In this document: piece by piece, positions 44,200 through 55,195 of the stretch
Numbering within the stretch: position 1 is the first letter of the stretch
Layout: the number at the start of each line of letters is the position of its first letter
From: Ochotona curzoniae
Lineage: Eukaryota; Chordata; Mammalia; Lagomorpha; Ochotonidae
Length of the DNA: 64,000 bases
Direction: 5' to 3'
Assembly (NCBI RefSeq): GCF_017591425.1
Contig: NW_024466307.1
Coordinates: forward strand, 5,595,001-5,659,000
Position numbers and translations under genes: made by a program
Notes under the pieces: generated by a model
The model's input: the letters and a program-made list of their open reading frames with translations, nothing else
Databases searched by the model: none
Told to the model about the DNA's origin: nothing

Positions 44200-45560
44200 A
44201 ATTTGAATAAGTGATGGGAGAGAAAAGCCGAGGGCACATCAGTTCCTGGCAAAGAGCCACATTGTCTGTTTCTTTTCACGTTGGGTCCCTAGAGGGCAAC
44301 AGATACACAGAAAACGAGCTCGGCAGCCGTGACACCAAGTGTCACTTTCTGTAGGCACAATCCATAATGCCCATGTCAGAGAGAGGCCCCAAGTTCAAGA
44401 CTACAGACTGCCTGTGAACATGGCCAAGATTTTATTTACAACATTTTGTGGGGGAATATAAAAATACCATATTTTTAATGCTTAAAAGAAGGCATGCTAA
44501 CAGAGCACAAAATCAAATACAATGGAAGTATACTGTTGTGCCCACACTCTGCAAAACTCCCCCCTAATACTCCATGGATGTGTACATGGCTCAAGGCCTC
44601 CGTAGCATGCACTGCTTTCTGGATTTTCTGTTTTCCTGGTTTACAAGCTGAGACTTCAAAGAAAGTCCCCCTAACAAAGAAGGGCCTGGGCTGGCCGGGC
44701 ATGACTGCGCTGTCAGATGCTGACAGATTAAAAGCTGCAAATCTGCAATGAATCGACAATACAACTCCGTGACCTTTGGTACCTCCAGAGTCATCTGACC
44801 CCATTCCATTATGTCCCTCACTTTTCGTGTTGGATCTGTTATCTATAGCGCCTTCAAAAACCCAATAACATTATAATAGGCTTCTGCGGAGGATCCATTC
44901 CTGACTGCAGATCCTTGCAGTGAAAGGCAAAGTTTTAGAATAAATGCCTTCCCCTTGACGAAGTCTCACATATACATATTGAAAGTCCAATCTTTGCGGA
45001 GAACTTATCTCCAGCTGGGTATTTTCAATTCTTTCTTGTTGAAACCAGAAAACACTGTACTACGTACATGCTGCTGAACCACGTCCACAGGCTCACTCAA
45101 AAATATCCAGTTTGTGTCGTACAGAGCAACAAGTGACCTGTTAAATGATGACAAATCCTTCAGATTATGGCTTTAGACCTTTAACCTTTTGACTTTATGT
45201 TGTATCCAGGGAGCAGTTAGAGAGGAAAAATGCAATAAACGGCTTGTAATCTAGTGGCCTCAAAAGAAATTACATCAAAACCAGCTGTTACACCGCCAGT
45301 CGTTAAAGGCCGACAACATGTTAACTAAAATACAGCCATTATTTTGAAAGAGACTCTTTGCCCCACCCACTGCCAAGGTCTCCCGCCTCACTTCACAGCA
45401 TCAGAAAGTGTAGACACAGTGAAGCAAGTTCAACACTTAAATCAGCGAGAAGGAAGTTGACCTCTTTACTTTCAATGTGATTGAGGAATCGGGCCAATTT
45501 TAACATTGCAGTTTATATGCCTGGGAGGTTATAATAACTTCCTTGGGCTTTTCCTTAAGC
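44200..45560. promoter_or_regulatory. Repeat-free block, candidate conserved regulatory DNA
   Basis: About 1.4 kb free of any recognisable transposon in a repeat-dense region. It has relatively many CpGs for this window, a CTCF-like motif, and TF-like words: CCAGCTGTTACACC near 45280 (E-box plus T-box-like half-site), GCAATAAACGG at 45232 (CDX/HOX-like), and ACAGCCATTATTTTGAAAG at 45332. No exon is supported; the two overlapping frames of 85 and 109 codons at 44.5-44.8 kb lack domains. Enhancer function is inference. Confidence 0.35.
44286..44297 (+). promoter_or_regulatory. CTCF-like motif
   Basis: TCCCTAGAGGGC matches the CTCF core CCASYAGRKGGC at 10 of 12 positions; the invariant AG and GGC are present. 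A single motif match occurs often by chance. Confidence 0.3.
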
Positions 45561-46324
45561 GTGTTTTTGTGCAAGATTGCCCCTGTCTATTTCTCTCCCT
45601 CATTCAGTAAAATGAAAGTTAATACTGGGATTTTAATCATAAAGTACAATTCCCTAGGTCTCAAGTTCCTGCTTCCTCTGCCTCCAACTTCAGTAGAAAT
45701 ATTGAGGGATTTTAAGTTGGAATCTCCCTGCTCTGTCTGACAGCCAATGACTTGTCAAAGCGGAGGGATAAAAGCTTGACATGCAGCACACATCTTTCTG
45801 GGGACTGTCATCCAGCCACACCAGAATTTAAAATACAGCAAACAGCATGGACAAGCTTCAAAGAGGAGAGTCAGAAGCAGTGTGGGAACCCACAGCGGTG
45901 GTTGAAAGACACAGGCTGGAAAACATGTTACTAAGTGCCTGTTAGGAGCACAACTTGTGTAGAACATACAGAGTGCCACGGGCAACTGGGGAAGACAAGA
46001 TGCCTTGCTCACCTGGGAAGCCAAGCATACTGGAGCAATAGGAAAGAGCAAATGACACAGACTGAGTTCAAGTTCCAGGAGTACCATTCCTAGGGTATAG
46101 TTTCTAAAAAGACTTTGTTCTCTGTCTGGCTAGGTTCTCTAAGTAATCCTTTCCTTAGAAAGTCTCATTGGTTATCTCCATACGCAGGGAGTTCAAACCC
46201 TTCTGAATCCTGATATGATTTTGATTGTAGTTGAACATAGTTCAAATTTAATGTAGATTTGGCAAAAAAAAATTCAATATCTATTTTGTGTGTGATCTAC
46301 ATGGACTAGCAAATTGCTTTTTCT
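45561..46324. other. Unannotated unique sequence
   Basis: No exon or named repeat. The 110-codon minus frame (45755-46087) is hydrophobic and cysteine-rich with no domain I recognise. Confidence 0.45.
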
Positions 46325-47425
46325 AAATACTTTATTTTTGATATTTGCATAGTTGATTAGGGTGGGAAGGATCAAGGATTAGGGGAAAGTAGGTGAGACT
46401 ATTATTTCTGGTTTGTGTGTGTGTTGTTTGTTTGTTTTTTCTCTTCTTCCTGACTCTGCAGAAAGGGAGGAGTGAAGGGGAAAAGCCACACCCGTCCTCC
46501 CATCGACATCAGTACCCAAGGATAGGGAACAGCCACTTGATGTTATCCCAGGATCCCCATTGTGTTCTGAGGGTTCTGCTCAAGTGGTTTTAATAGTTCT
46601 GAAATGCTGTCAATCTCATCGATCCAAGGATGAGGAATTCCTTCCAAGGTCCACTAGCTGATGTAGTCCACCTTAGAATCTCCATTTGCCCAGATATTTA
46701 CTGTCAATGATTGGCTGGAGTAGTTGACCTTCCTCTGCTATCACACAAGATGTCCTCTGCAGGCTCCAGTGAACTGCCATATCCTCCAAATGCTTCTAGG
46801 CATGCCATCCTTTGCTCTGTCTAGGCCACTGAGGATGCCCAGTTCTGACACATACAATCCACAATCAGACCACAGATCCTGAGATCCTCCCCATGGCTGG
46901 AGTTCTGAGTCCAGCAGTTCAGTTGGGGGATCCCCAAAGAAATCTCATCTGTAGTAACGTGACACATGTGTATTTGTCAGTATGGGATCCAGTGTAGTCT
47001 GTCACTTACATCAACTTATGCAGATGCTGGTGGTTGCAATTACTGGGGCAGTCTTGTCTCCAGCACCATCTCTTACATAAAACAATGGGTGCTGTGGCCC
47101 AGCCCAACCCTGCCCACCTCACACTCAGCCCTCATGTACACCAGCAGGAACTGCAGCCTAGTCAGAGTGACCCCAAATGACTCTCATCAGACCTGCCCCT
47201 ATCCCTGGTTCCTGTGCTTGCCAGTATGTGCAGCAGACTGGTCCAGTCTATCCCATACCCCATTTAGCTCTCACATATGTCAATGGGCGTTGAAGCCCAA
47301 CTCCACCCAACCAACCCTACTGTCCAGCCCACACTCATGCCCGTGGGTGCTACTGCCTCTCTAGCCAGACCCTCCCCCAGCCCTGGATCTCACCAGTGGG
47401 AGTGGTAGCCCATCAGAGAGATGCC
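46325..47425 (-). mobile_element. Composite array element, 5'-truncated copy
   Basis: Read in reverse this copy begins with CACTGGTGAGATCCAGGGCTGGGGG-type array units and passes the marker GGGGCAGGTCTGATGAGAG (47179-47197 reversed). It then enters the same 3' domain as the 58-61 kb copy: GTAATTGCAACCACCAGC, GTTGATGTAAGTGACAG, GGACTCAGAACTCCAGCC and GCATTTCAGAACTATTAAAAC. It ends near CAAAAATAAAG (AATAAA). Only about one higher-order array unit remains. No coding capacity is seen. The 132-codon plus frame over the array is a by-product of the repeat. Confidence 0.75.
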
Positions 47426-48095
47426 AACACTTGGTTTTTTTTGTTTTGTTATAATCCACAGATGCAAGGCCGAGTGTTTGCCCAGGGAAAGAATCTAGTT
47501 TTCCTTTTCCTTGGGCATTTAGGGAACAATTCTGCCCTGTCCCCATTGGTTCCTTCATGTGTGACACCAGTAACCAAGGCACCACAGCCTTCTGGTACAA
47601 GGTTCTAGGAACTGTAAGATTCAACAAAGCACAGTGAATTTGGGAGATTCACATTTGAATCATGACTCAACTACCTGCCTTGGGTTCTGGGCGTAGTTTC
47701 TCTGGACTCTGTTCTCATGTGGAGTCTTGAGGCTTTTCAGACCAATGTGCTCAAATTGTACAGATTGTGTTTTAAACGAAAATCCAATGATCCCATATGC
47801 AAAAGCATTCTGTATAGTTTGAAAAAGCTGCCTACATAAAAAGACATGCATTTATTTACTACCTAGTTGTTCAGGAGAGTGAGCAGTGCCCAAGCCTTCT
47901 GGAGGACTCTGCTTTGTCTGTGTGTGAGTTGATTCCACAAGAAGCAAGTGACATCTGGCGTATCTGAGGCATATAGGAGACCTGAAACATTCACTTCTAA
48001 GTAAAACACTAGTGAAGCCCCACACAAAGCCCTTCCAACACAATCACCATCCACTTAATACCATAAAGTCAACACAACTAATGGTCTCATCAACT
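47426..48095. other. Unannotated sequence with a T-tract
   Basis: A TTTTTTTTGTTTTGTT tract at 47435-47450 adjoins the composite element and could be the reversed tail of another retroposon, but no body is recognised to its right. Confidence 0.45.
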
Positions 48096-48099
48096 AATC

Positions 48100-48179
48100 T
48101 TTTAAAGGCTGATATATTTTAATGCAGGTGGTATGACTGAATGAGAGAGTGTGAGAGCAAGACAGAGAGTGCACGTGAG

Positions 48180-48225
<46 letters not shown>

Positions 48226-48430
48226 TCTTCCATTCTTTGGCTGAATCATCAAATATCCACAGCAGCCACATCTGGACCAGGTAAAACCCCAGAGTCAAGA
48301 TCTCTGATGGTTCTCCACCTGTATGGCAAGGACCCAGGCATTTTGGGTCATTTTCTATTACCTTCTCAGGAGCATTAGCAGGGGACTTGGGTCAGAATTG
48401 AAACAACCAAATATCAAATTGACACTCATA
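48100..48430 (-). mobile_element. Degraded C-type SINE with expanded (GA)n
   Basis: Reversed body: GCTGAATCATCAAATATCCACAGC, CATCTGGACCAGGTAAAACCCC, ACCTGTATGGCAAGGACCC and TTTCTATTACCTTCTCAGGAGC. The AGAGAGAG stretch normal for this SINE has grown into a pure (GA)n of about 39 bp (48184-48222). Confidence 0.75.
48184..48222. repeat. (GA)n microsatellite
   Basis: About 19 GA units inside the old SINE; purine-only, likely length-variable and able to form triplex DNA. Confidence 0.9.
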
Positions 48431-48471
48431 AAAACTTAAGTCACAGAAACTGTAATATGAACAGTAAGAGG

Positions 48472-48580
48472 CACTTGCAAAAAGTTTCTGGGTATGCAAA
48501 ATGCATCTTTCCAAGTTGTTTTTTTTTGCACCAAAACAAGCTTATCTGTTCATTCCATTTTTTACAAACTTTTTGAAGTG
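48472..48580. mobile_element. Short inverted-end (MITE-like) element
   Basis: Starts CACTTGCAAAAAGTTTCTGG and ends TTTTTTACAAACTTTTTGAAGTG, whose reverse is CACTTCAAAAAGTTTGTAAA. The centre GTTGTTTTTTTTTGCACCAAAACAAGC matches the 34.8-kb copy. About 109 bp, no coding. Confidence 0.7.
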
Positions 48581-48913
48581 AACTTATACTGCATCCATGT
48601 TAATTTACTGAAGTGAATCATTGCACTGTGAATATGTGACAGAATCTGTATTTGGAAATATACCCTGAAGTTATTAGGTGGAAGTAGGCGATGTAAAATT
48701 TATACTCCGATGGTTCAGAAAGCAAAATTGGATACAGGTGATGGCCGTAGAGTCTGGTAGCCAGATAGAGCAGATCACAATTTAAATTGAGTAAAATGTT
48801 CATATGGGAGACTCCAGGTGACACTTTATGAATAATCCTCAAACTTTTATTCTTAAAAATGTTTGATTTTTAAAAATTACCTACTGAGAAATGACATAAA
48901 GTTCATAGAAAAA
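48581..48913. other. Unannotated AT-rich sequence
   Basis: Nothing recognisable beyond short frames. Confidence 0.45.
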
Positions 48914-49243
48914 TGGCAGGTGTGGTCCAGTAAGTAAAGCTACTCCCTGTGTGACATTGGGACCCTATGCCAAAGTGCTGGTGTGGGATCCAGTTCCTCA
49001 ACTTTCAATATAGCTTCCTGCTTCTGTACCTGGGAAAGAAGAAGAGGATGGCACAAATCACTGGGGCCTTGCCATCTACATGATGGCGTTCAAGGCGCCT
49101 GGCTTGTTTGGTCCAACCCTGGCCTTTGCAGCTATGTAAAGAATGAACCAACAGATGGGGATTCACTCACTTGGTCTTCCTCACTCCTTTCTATGTCTCT
49201 CCTCCTTGTCACTCTCATTTTCAAATAAATCAATCCATAAAAG
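48914..49243 (+). mobile_element. Old C-type SINE
   Basis: GGCAGGTGTGGTCCAGTAAG head, AGCTTCCTGCTTCTGTACCTGGGAAAG, CACATGATGGCGTTCAAGG-type middle, CCAACCCTGGCCTTTGCAGC, GAATGAACCAACAGATGGGG and TTTTCAAATAAATCAATCC. Diverged; no duplication identified. Confidence 0.8.
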
Positions 49244-49351
49244 ATCTGTTTGTAGATGAGCATTAGACTAAAGAAGATGTTAAATCAAGTATATTTCAAC
49301 CTGCTGTAAGAGATGTTAACAGATGATCTAAGAATAACTATTTCTTGTTTA

Positions 49352-49651
49352 TTTTATTTTATTTATTTATTGGAAAATCATATATACAGAGAGGAGGAGA
49401 GACAGAGAGGAAGATCTTTCATCTGTTGATTCACTTCCCAACTGGCCACAATAGCCAGAGCCGCGCCAATCCGAAGCCAGGAGCCTGGAGCCTCTTCTGG
49501 GTCTCCCATAAAGGTGAAGGGTTCCAAGGCTTTGGGCCACAGGCAAGAAACTGGATAGGAAGCGGGGTCTCCACAATTAGACTGGTGCCCATATGGGATC
49601 TTGGCACGTGCAAAGTGAGGACTTCAGCTGCTAAGCTATTGTGCTGGGCCC
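49352..49651 (-). mobile_element. Pika-type SINE with target-site duplication
   Basis: TTTTATTTTATTTATTTATTGG, ACAGAGAGGAGGAGAGACAG, GATCTTTCATCTGTTGATTC, GCCAATCCGAAGCCAGGAGC, CTGGTGCCCATATGGGATC and GTGCTGGGCCC. It has lost a stretch around the 'ATCCTCCACTGCTTTCCC' block. AATAACTATTTCTTGTTTA (49333-49351) and AATAAATATATCTTGTTTA (49652-49670) form a 19-bp duplication with two mismatches. Confidence 0.93.
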
Positions 49652-49670
49652 AATAAATATATCTTGTTTA

Positions 49671-49959
49671 AGCAAAGTCTAGTGTTTTGGGTTAAAAGGA
49701 AATGCAAGGTTCTTTACCGAAGTGCTTCTCAGAACCTTCTTTATTGTTGATGAAGATTGGGAACTTTCTGAAAAGGGCTTTAGCTTACCAGATGTGGGAA
49801 CTGTATCTTTCTCTCTGCTACTTTCCATAGTGTACAAAAGAAGAGCTGGAGCTTGCAGATGCAAAGTGGACTGAGCTTTGTTAAGACACTGTGACTTGCA
49901 TGTAAGTGTAAAGGACAGTCTTCAACACCTGTAACTCTCTATGCTGTCCATCACGGTGA
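49671..49959. other. Unannotated unique sequence
   Basis: No repeat or exon recognised. Confidence 0.45.
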
Positions 49960-50080
49960 GTATATGAAACAGGAATTACTGCACTATCCTCTGTTGATTA
50001 AATGCAGCTGAGAGAGGTCGTAGACCTCGCCCAGAGTCACACATCCAATGTCAGATGAGTGACTTGAAGTAAGGTAAGCC
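49960..50080 (-). mobile_element. MIR SINE fragment
   Basis: TGCACTATCCTCTGTTGATTAAATGCAGCTGAGAGAGGTCGTAGACCTCGCCCAGAGTCACACATCC follows the reversed MIR core ('cattttacagatgaggaaactgaggctcagagaggttaagtgacttgcccaaggtcacacagc'). Confidence 0.6.
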
Positions 50081-50117
50081 CACATTTAGGCTGGGAGTTT
50101 GACTTCACATGACGCTG

Positions 50118-50335
50118 ACGGCTCATGTGGGAGAAGGGAAGATGAAGTCTGGCTCCTGGCGTTCGCCTGGCCCAGCCCTGGCTGGTAGAGCTATTTGGAG
50201 AGTGAAGCAACTGATGGAAAATTTCTTTCCCTTCCTTTTTCCTCCCCTCTCCCTCAGTCTTGCTCCCTCTTTTCTCTTTTTCCTCTCTGTCCACCACCCC
50301 TTGCTTGGATGCTTAAAAAATAAAATAAACAAAAC
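50118..50335 (+). mobile_element. C-type SINE, head truncated
   Basis: GGCTCATGTGGGAGAAGGGAAG, GTCTGGCTCCTGGCGTTCGCC, TGGCCCAGCCCTGGCTGGTAG and GCAACTGATGGAAAATTTC, then a long pyrimidine run and AAAAAATAAAATAAACAAAACC tail. Starts inside the body. Confidence 0.8.
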
Positions 50336-50350
50336 CCCAGAGCTTTACTT

Positions 50351-50676
50351 TTTTTAATGATTTATTTATTTTTACTGCAAAGTCAGATATACAGAAAGGA
50401 AGAGAGACAGAGAGGATGATCTTCCATCTGATGGTTCACTTCCTAAGTGATGGCAATGGTTGGAACTGTGCCAATTTGAAGCCAGGAGCCAGGAACTTCT
50501 TCCAGGTCTTCCAAGTGGGTGCAAGAACCCAGGGCTTTGGGGGCATCCTCGACTGCTTTCCCAGGCACAAGCAGGGAGCTGGATGGGAAGTGGAGCCACT
50601 GGGATTAGAATCTCATATGGGATCCCAGCGTGTTCAAGGTGAGGACTTTAGCCATTAGGCCACTGTGCTGGGTCCA
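50351..50676 (-). mobile_element. Young pika-type SINE with target-site duplication
   Basis: TTTTTAATGATTTATTTATTTTTACTG, GATCTTCCATCTGATGGTTC, GAAGCCAGGAGCCAGGAAC, TCTTCCAAGTGGGTGCAAG, TCGACTGCTTTCCCAGGC and GGCCACTGTGCTGGGTCC. AGCTTTACTT (50341-50350) and AGCTTTATTT (50677-50686) form a 10-bp duplication with one mismatch. Confidence 0.93.
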
Positions 50677-50686
50677 AGCTTTATTT

Positions 50687-52276
50687 TTAATTTACACCTT
50701 CCTCTGGGTGACACTAAATAGAAACAGCCACATGTATGTTCTGCATTATATTTCAGAGTCATTTAAACAATTGAACAAACTGTTAACTATTGGGATTTTC
50801 TGTACATATTTGACTCTTGTATAAAACACTTATTTCAATGAGCACTAAACACATGATTTACCTCTAATAATTTTAGTTGCTGCACTGTTTGTTTATTGTC
50901 TCAAGTTTCTAAAATATTGCATTAGCCTCCCACTTCTAGGGATTTTGGAATATTCTTATTAAGTAGCATTTGCATAGCACTTTACGATGCCAAGTGCTTT
51001 TTGTAATCAGTTCCATCAGTTCTTCCTCTGGAAACATCCTAATGAAAGACAGCAGCTTCTTAAATCCTCTGAATGCATCACAGACAAAAATTATTTCCAA
51101 TCAGACAACTGGAAATCTGTCGATGGATCAGGACTATTTTTCCAGGTGGCATAGTTAGCTCTGCCTATTAAGGGCAAAACCTGAAAAATACATGGCCAAT
51201 GAAATCACCATCAATTCAAAAATGCTGAGAGAACAAGAGACAAAGACTGCTGACTCATGTCTGTACAAAGAAAAGCTGTGCCTAGAAGCATTTTAACCAC
51301 TGATTAGTTTTTGAAGTTAGTTGCACATCAACCTAATTTTCTTGCCACTTGTAATTTTCAAGTATCTTCACTGTAGGCCAGCCTTCTAATTCCCACTGTA
51401 ATGGAAATTCTAAACAGCTTCTTCCTTTGATATGTACTGTGATAACTCTGCAGGAGAAGAATGCAGGACTGTTCCCTAATAATGAAGAATTATAGTATAG
51501 GCTGCAATGCTTGTCTTAGTGACCACTGATTTAGAAATTGACAGCTTTCTAGTTGCAGTCTCCTCTTTCCAATTTGGCTTGTAACTGCTTCAACGGAATG
51601 ACGGTCTGCCACATGGAAAGCCCCGAGACATGCACAGCTGCCTGGGTGTCTAAAGAACAACATTGCAGTTTTCACTTACTATTCATTTTTCCAGCCTAAG
51701 TTTCCCAAGCAGAGTCCCAGAAACGAGCCAATGGAGATGCCAGTCAAATGGGTGGATTCAGACATCAGCTGTTCATAATAAACAAAGCCAAATGTGGCCA
51801 TTGCTCTAACATCTTAGAACAATTAACTTGATAACTCTGTCCCAAGAGGGAATCAAAATAAAAATCCAGTCCTGGGAAATAGTTTGCATATCTACCTGCA
51901 GCCAGTCCACCCAGCCTTGTTTTTCTACTCCACTGAGCCCCTTGCTGTTTCTTGCCTCTCTGGCAATGTCAAAATCTAACACTTTGTTATATACTGTCCT
52001 CCCTTCTCCTCCCTCTCCCTCAAAGTCTAACTACCTCATTCTTCTAAACCTTGCCCAGAAGTGCCTTCCCTGTTTAATTTCTCCCTGACCCCCAATTCCT
52101 CTCCCACAGTCATCTTTATGTTGTAGTACACACAAGAGGCTTGTGATGATTTATTTACAGAGGTAGGCCATCCGCTACACTATAAACACTGAACAAGCAA
52201 CACCGAGTATTTCCTCTCTGATTTAAGAAAGACTGATATGTGGAAAGCCATCAACAAATGCTACAATTACCTGTTG
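50687..52276. other. Unannotated unique sequence
   Basis: CATTTGCATAGCACTTTACGATGCCAAGTGCTTTTTGTAATCAG near 50969 resembles a reversed MIR/L2 tail but is too short to call. An 86-codon frame (51828-52088) has no known motif. No exon is supported. Confidence 0.45.
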
Positions 52277-52291
52277 AAAATAAACTAGATC

Positions 52292-52610
52292 TGGGTCCTG
52301 ACGCGGTAGCCTAGTGACTAAGTCCTTACCTTACATGCACCAGGATTCCACATGGGCCCAGTTCATATCCCAGCTGCTCCACTTCCCATCCAGCTTCCTG
52401 CTCAAGGCCTGGGAAAGCATTGGAGGATGGCCCAAAGTCTTGGGACCCTACACTCACATAGGAGACCCAGAAGCTCCTGAATTTGGATCAACTCAGCTCC
52501 AGTCATTGTGGCCACTTGGGGAATGAACCAGCAAATGGAAGATTTTTCTCTCTGGCTCTCCTTCTCTCTGTAAATCTGACTTTCCAATAAAAACAAACAA
52601 ATCTTTAAAA
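52292..52610 (+). mobile_element. Young pika-type SINE, perfect 15-bp duplication
   Basis: GGGTCCTGACGCGGTAGCCTAG head, TAAGTCCTTACCTTACATGC, CATCCAGCTTCCTGCTCAAG, GGGAAAGCATTGGAGGATGG and TTCCAATAAAAACAAACAAA. AAAATAAACTAGATC is present unchanged at 52277-52291 and 52611-52625. The body is more diverged than the flanks, suggesting it belongs to a variant subfamily or that the duplication was spared by chance. Confidence 0.96.
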
Positions 52611-52625
52611 AAAATAAACTAGATC

Positions 52626-55195
52626 GATGTAGGAGGGAGGATTGGCAGCTGATTGATTTGAAATGTGAACAATGTTAATGCAGGAAAAAAAATGACATGA
52701 GTTCTAATTATGCTTTTTTTATTGGTAGAATTTTCTAGAGATAATCTGAAAAATTTAGCACTATAGAAATCTACAGAGTAAGATAATTGGCTTTCCAATT
52801 ATCCAGAGATAACTAGGTATATATATATATCCCAATGACCTTTCATTGGAATAGTTGACCTAATTTATTTTGCAAAGCCATTCTCTCTCACTCCCTTGCT
52901 TGCTCACTCATTCTCTCATGCTACTCTTCAGGTCTTTAATCCAGCAAGATAAAATAAGACGGTCTCAAGTACAATCTCGATACACACCTGTGTGTCCCTT
53001 TTGTGGCACAACTCAAAGGCATTATAATAAATTTGCTTTCCATGCTATAAACACCATTATTTTGAGCTATTGGAAGATTAGTAGGTGAGAGTCTAGGTAG
53101 TGGTGTTTCTAAGCAAAAATAGAAAAGCCAAGTTTCAGGATCGATTTTTGTCAGATAAGTGAACACCTGTTCTATAGAATTCAGCTCCTGTTTTGACAGC
53201 ATATTGAATACTCTCTCAACTTTTCCCGCCTGGTAATGTCTCCCATTAATTAATACCATTCTATGCTCACAGTTTTGATAGAACAACAGTGGTTGTTTTA
53301 ACACAACACTCATAACCACAATTGTTCAGATACAGATTTGTCTGTGATTCATGTAAGACTCAAAGATTATCTATGGGCCAAAAGGAAGAATAAGGTGAAA
53401 TTTTTAGAAATAAAACTGTTACATAAAAGGAATAAAAATTACGTTTGCATTTTCTCTTTATAGCAGTATATAGAAAACAAAATATTTTTTCTTATGTAAG
53501 AATGTATCAAAATGTCATGTAAAATGGAATTAAAAGGTAAGATTCTCCTGGTGCCAAAAAATGAGAAAATTCACACATACGAGGGATCTTTAAGATGTTA
53601 AAGTGTAATAATGCATATTATGAAAAAGTATGAACTTCAAATTTAGGGGCACAAGAAATTTACGTTTTAATTCCATTTTACATGAAATGTCTGATGAGCT
53701 CTTAGGTTTCTTTTGGGAATTGGGTATAAATAAGGAAATAAGACCCACACTGAAAAATTTTAGTACGTTCTGATCATGTTTGGTTACCTGCTGGGATTGG
53801 AGAGTAACTTTTTACAACAGGGAAAATAATGGCCATCAAGTGATTCATTTTCAAGTATATTTTCTCATTTATACTGCAAAGTAATTTAGCTGTATCATCT
53901 TTCAATGTTTTTAAAACTCAAAAATCTTTGGAGCAATATTCCTTTATTTACACAAACAACAATATCAAGTAACTATTATCAAATTTTACTAATAAAAGTT
54001 ACAAATGAGAGCACATTTTATAAAGTTTTCTGTGTACATTAATAAAACTTTGGCAAAATAAGCATTTTTAACTAAATCTCTAGTAATCATACCAATATTT
54101 TGGACAATTTGGTGTTTTTCCTTAAGCTTTTTTTCTGCACATAAATGTTTCACTTATGCATACTTGTGACTTCTTATACATTTACTCATCTTATGCCATG
54201 TTTGTTTCAATATCTGAATAAAATGATATTCAATATATTACATAAACACGGAATGGTTTCTTCATTCTTCCTCTATCAGGTATTTATTTGAAAATATCAT
54301 AATGCTTACTGTTTTACTTCCAAATTTAGAGCTATTACTGTAAGATAAATTTGTAAAAGGTGAATTATTGGCTCAAGTAATATCAGTATACATATGTGTT
54401 CATATGACTACATATATAAACACATATACATGTAGAGAACTTATGCATATATTCTTATGTGTATTGTATACATGTATGTCTGTATTCAGACTTCATTCGT
54501 ATATACTATGTATAGACAGATAGAACACATGTATACAGCCAGAGAGAATAAATTTGTACTTCTTCCAGGTACGTATAAATTGAATTCTAAACTTCACAGA
54601 AACATTGCAAGCATTGGGGTGGCAATTTTTTTCGTCTTATTTACTTGATTGGTACAAAAAGGAAGGGAGAAGGAAAGATATCTAACTCTTCTAACTTTAT
54701 TATCAGCCCAATTTTGTTGTCATATGCCTATAAACTAAAGATTTAAGTTAAATATAATTTTTTCACATCTTCAGCCAACAGGAAAAATGTGAAAATTGAA
54801 ACAATAGAGCAGCTACATGTAAAAGAACACTGAATGGCAACTGAAATGACTGGCGTTTGCTAGCTTTGACAGCAAACTATATACAGCAAGTTAAATACCG
54901 TCTCTAAATCACTGCAAAGGTAATCAAAGGAATTCGTTTCAAAGTAATTGATTAGGATCAAATTTTTTCCTGGTTATCTGTGCAACTTGAATACCAGGAT
55001 CAAGGAAAAAAAATGTTTTTTTCCCATCAAGAACTACAGTAAGAGGAAAAAAGTATTCACATGAAAAAAACAATAACTTAAGTGTCTTTTTAAAGACAGC
55101 AATACAAAACTTTATTTTTCTTCATTATAAGTTATAGAGAAGGAAAAAAAATGGCATTGATTGTAGAGATTTAGAACAGTTATTTAAAGGCAGAC
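52626..55195. other. Unannotated AT-rich sequence
   Basis: This 2.6-kb stretch is strongly AT-rich. It includes (AT)n at 52818-52832 and an ATATGTGTTC/ATATATAAACACATATACATG patch at 54390-54430. A 127-codon minus frame (52936-53319) is the longest frame outside repeats; it has no domain I recognise, no neighbouring exon signals, and AT-rich codon use. No transposon is clear. Confidence 0.45.

Noticed and set aside
45755..46087. 110-codon hydrophobic minus-strand frame
   Set aside because: Pyrimidine-rich DNA readily gives Leu/Cys/Pro-rich peptides; no signal-peptide-plus-domain structure or family match that I recognise.
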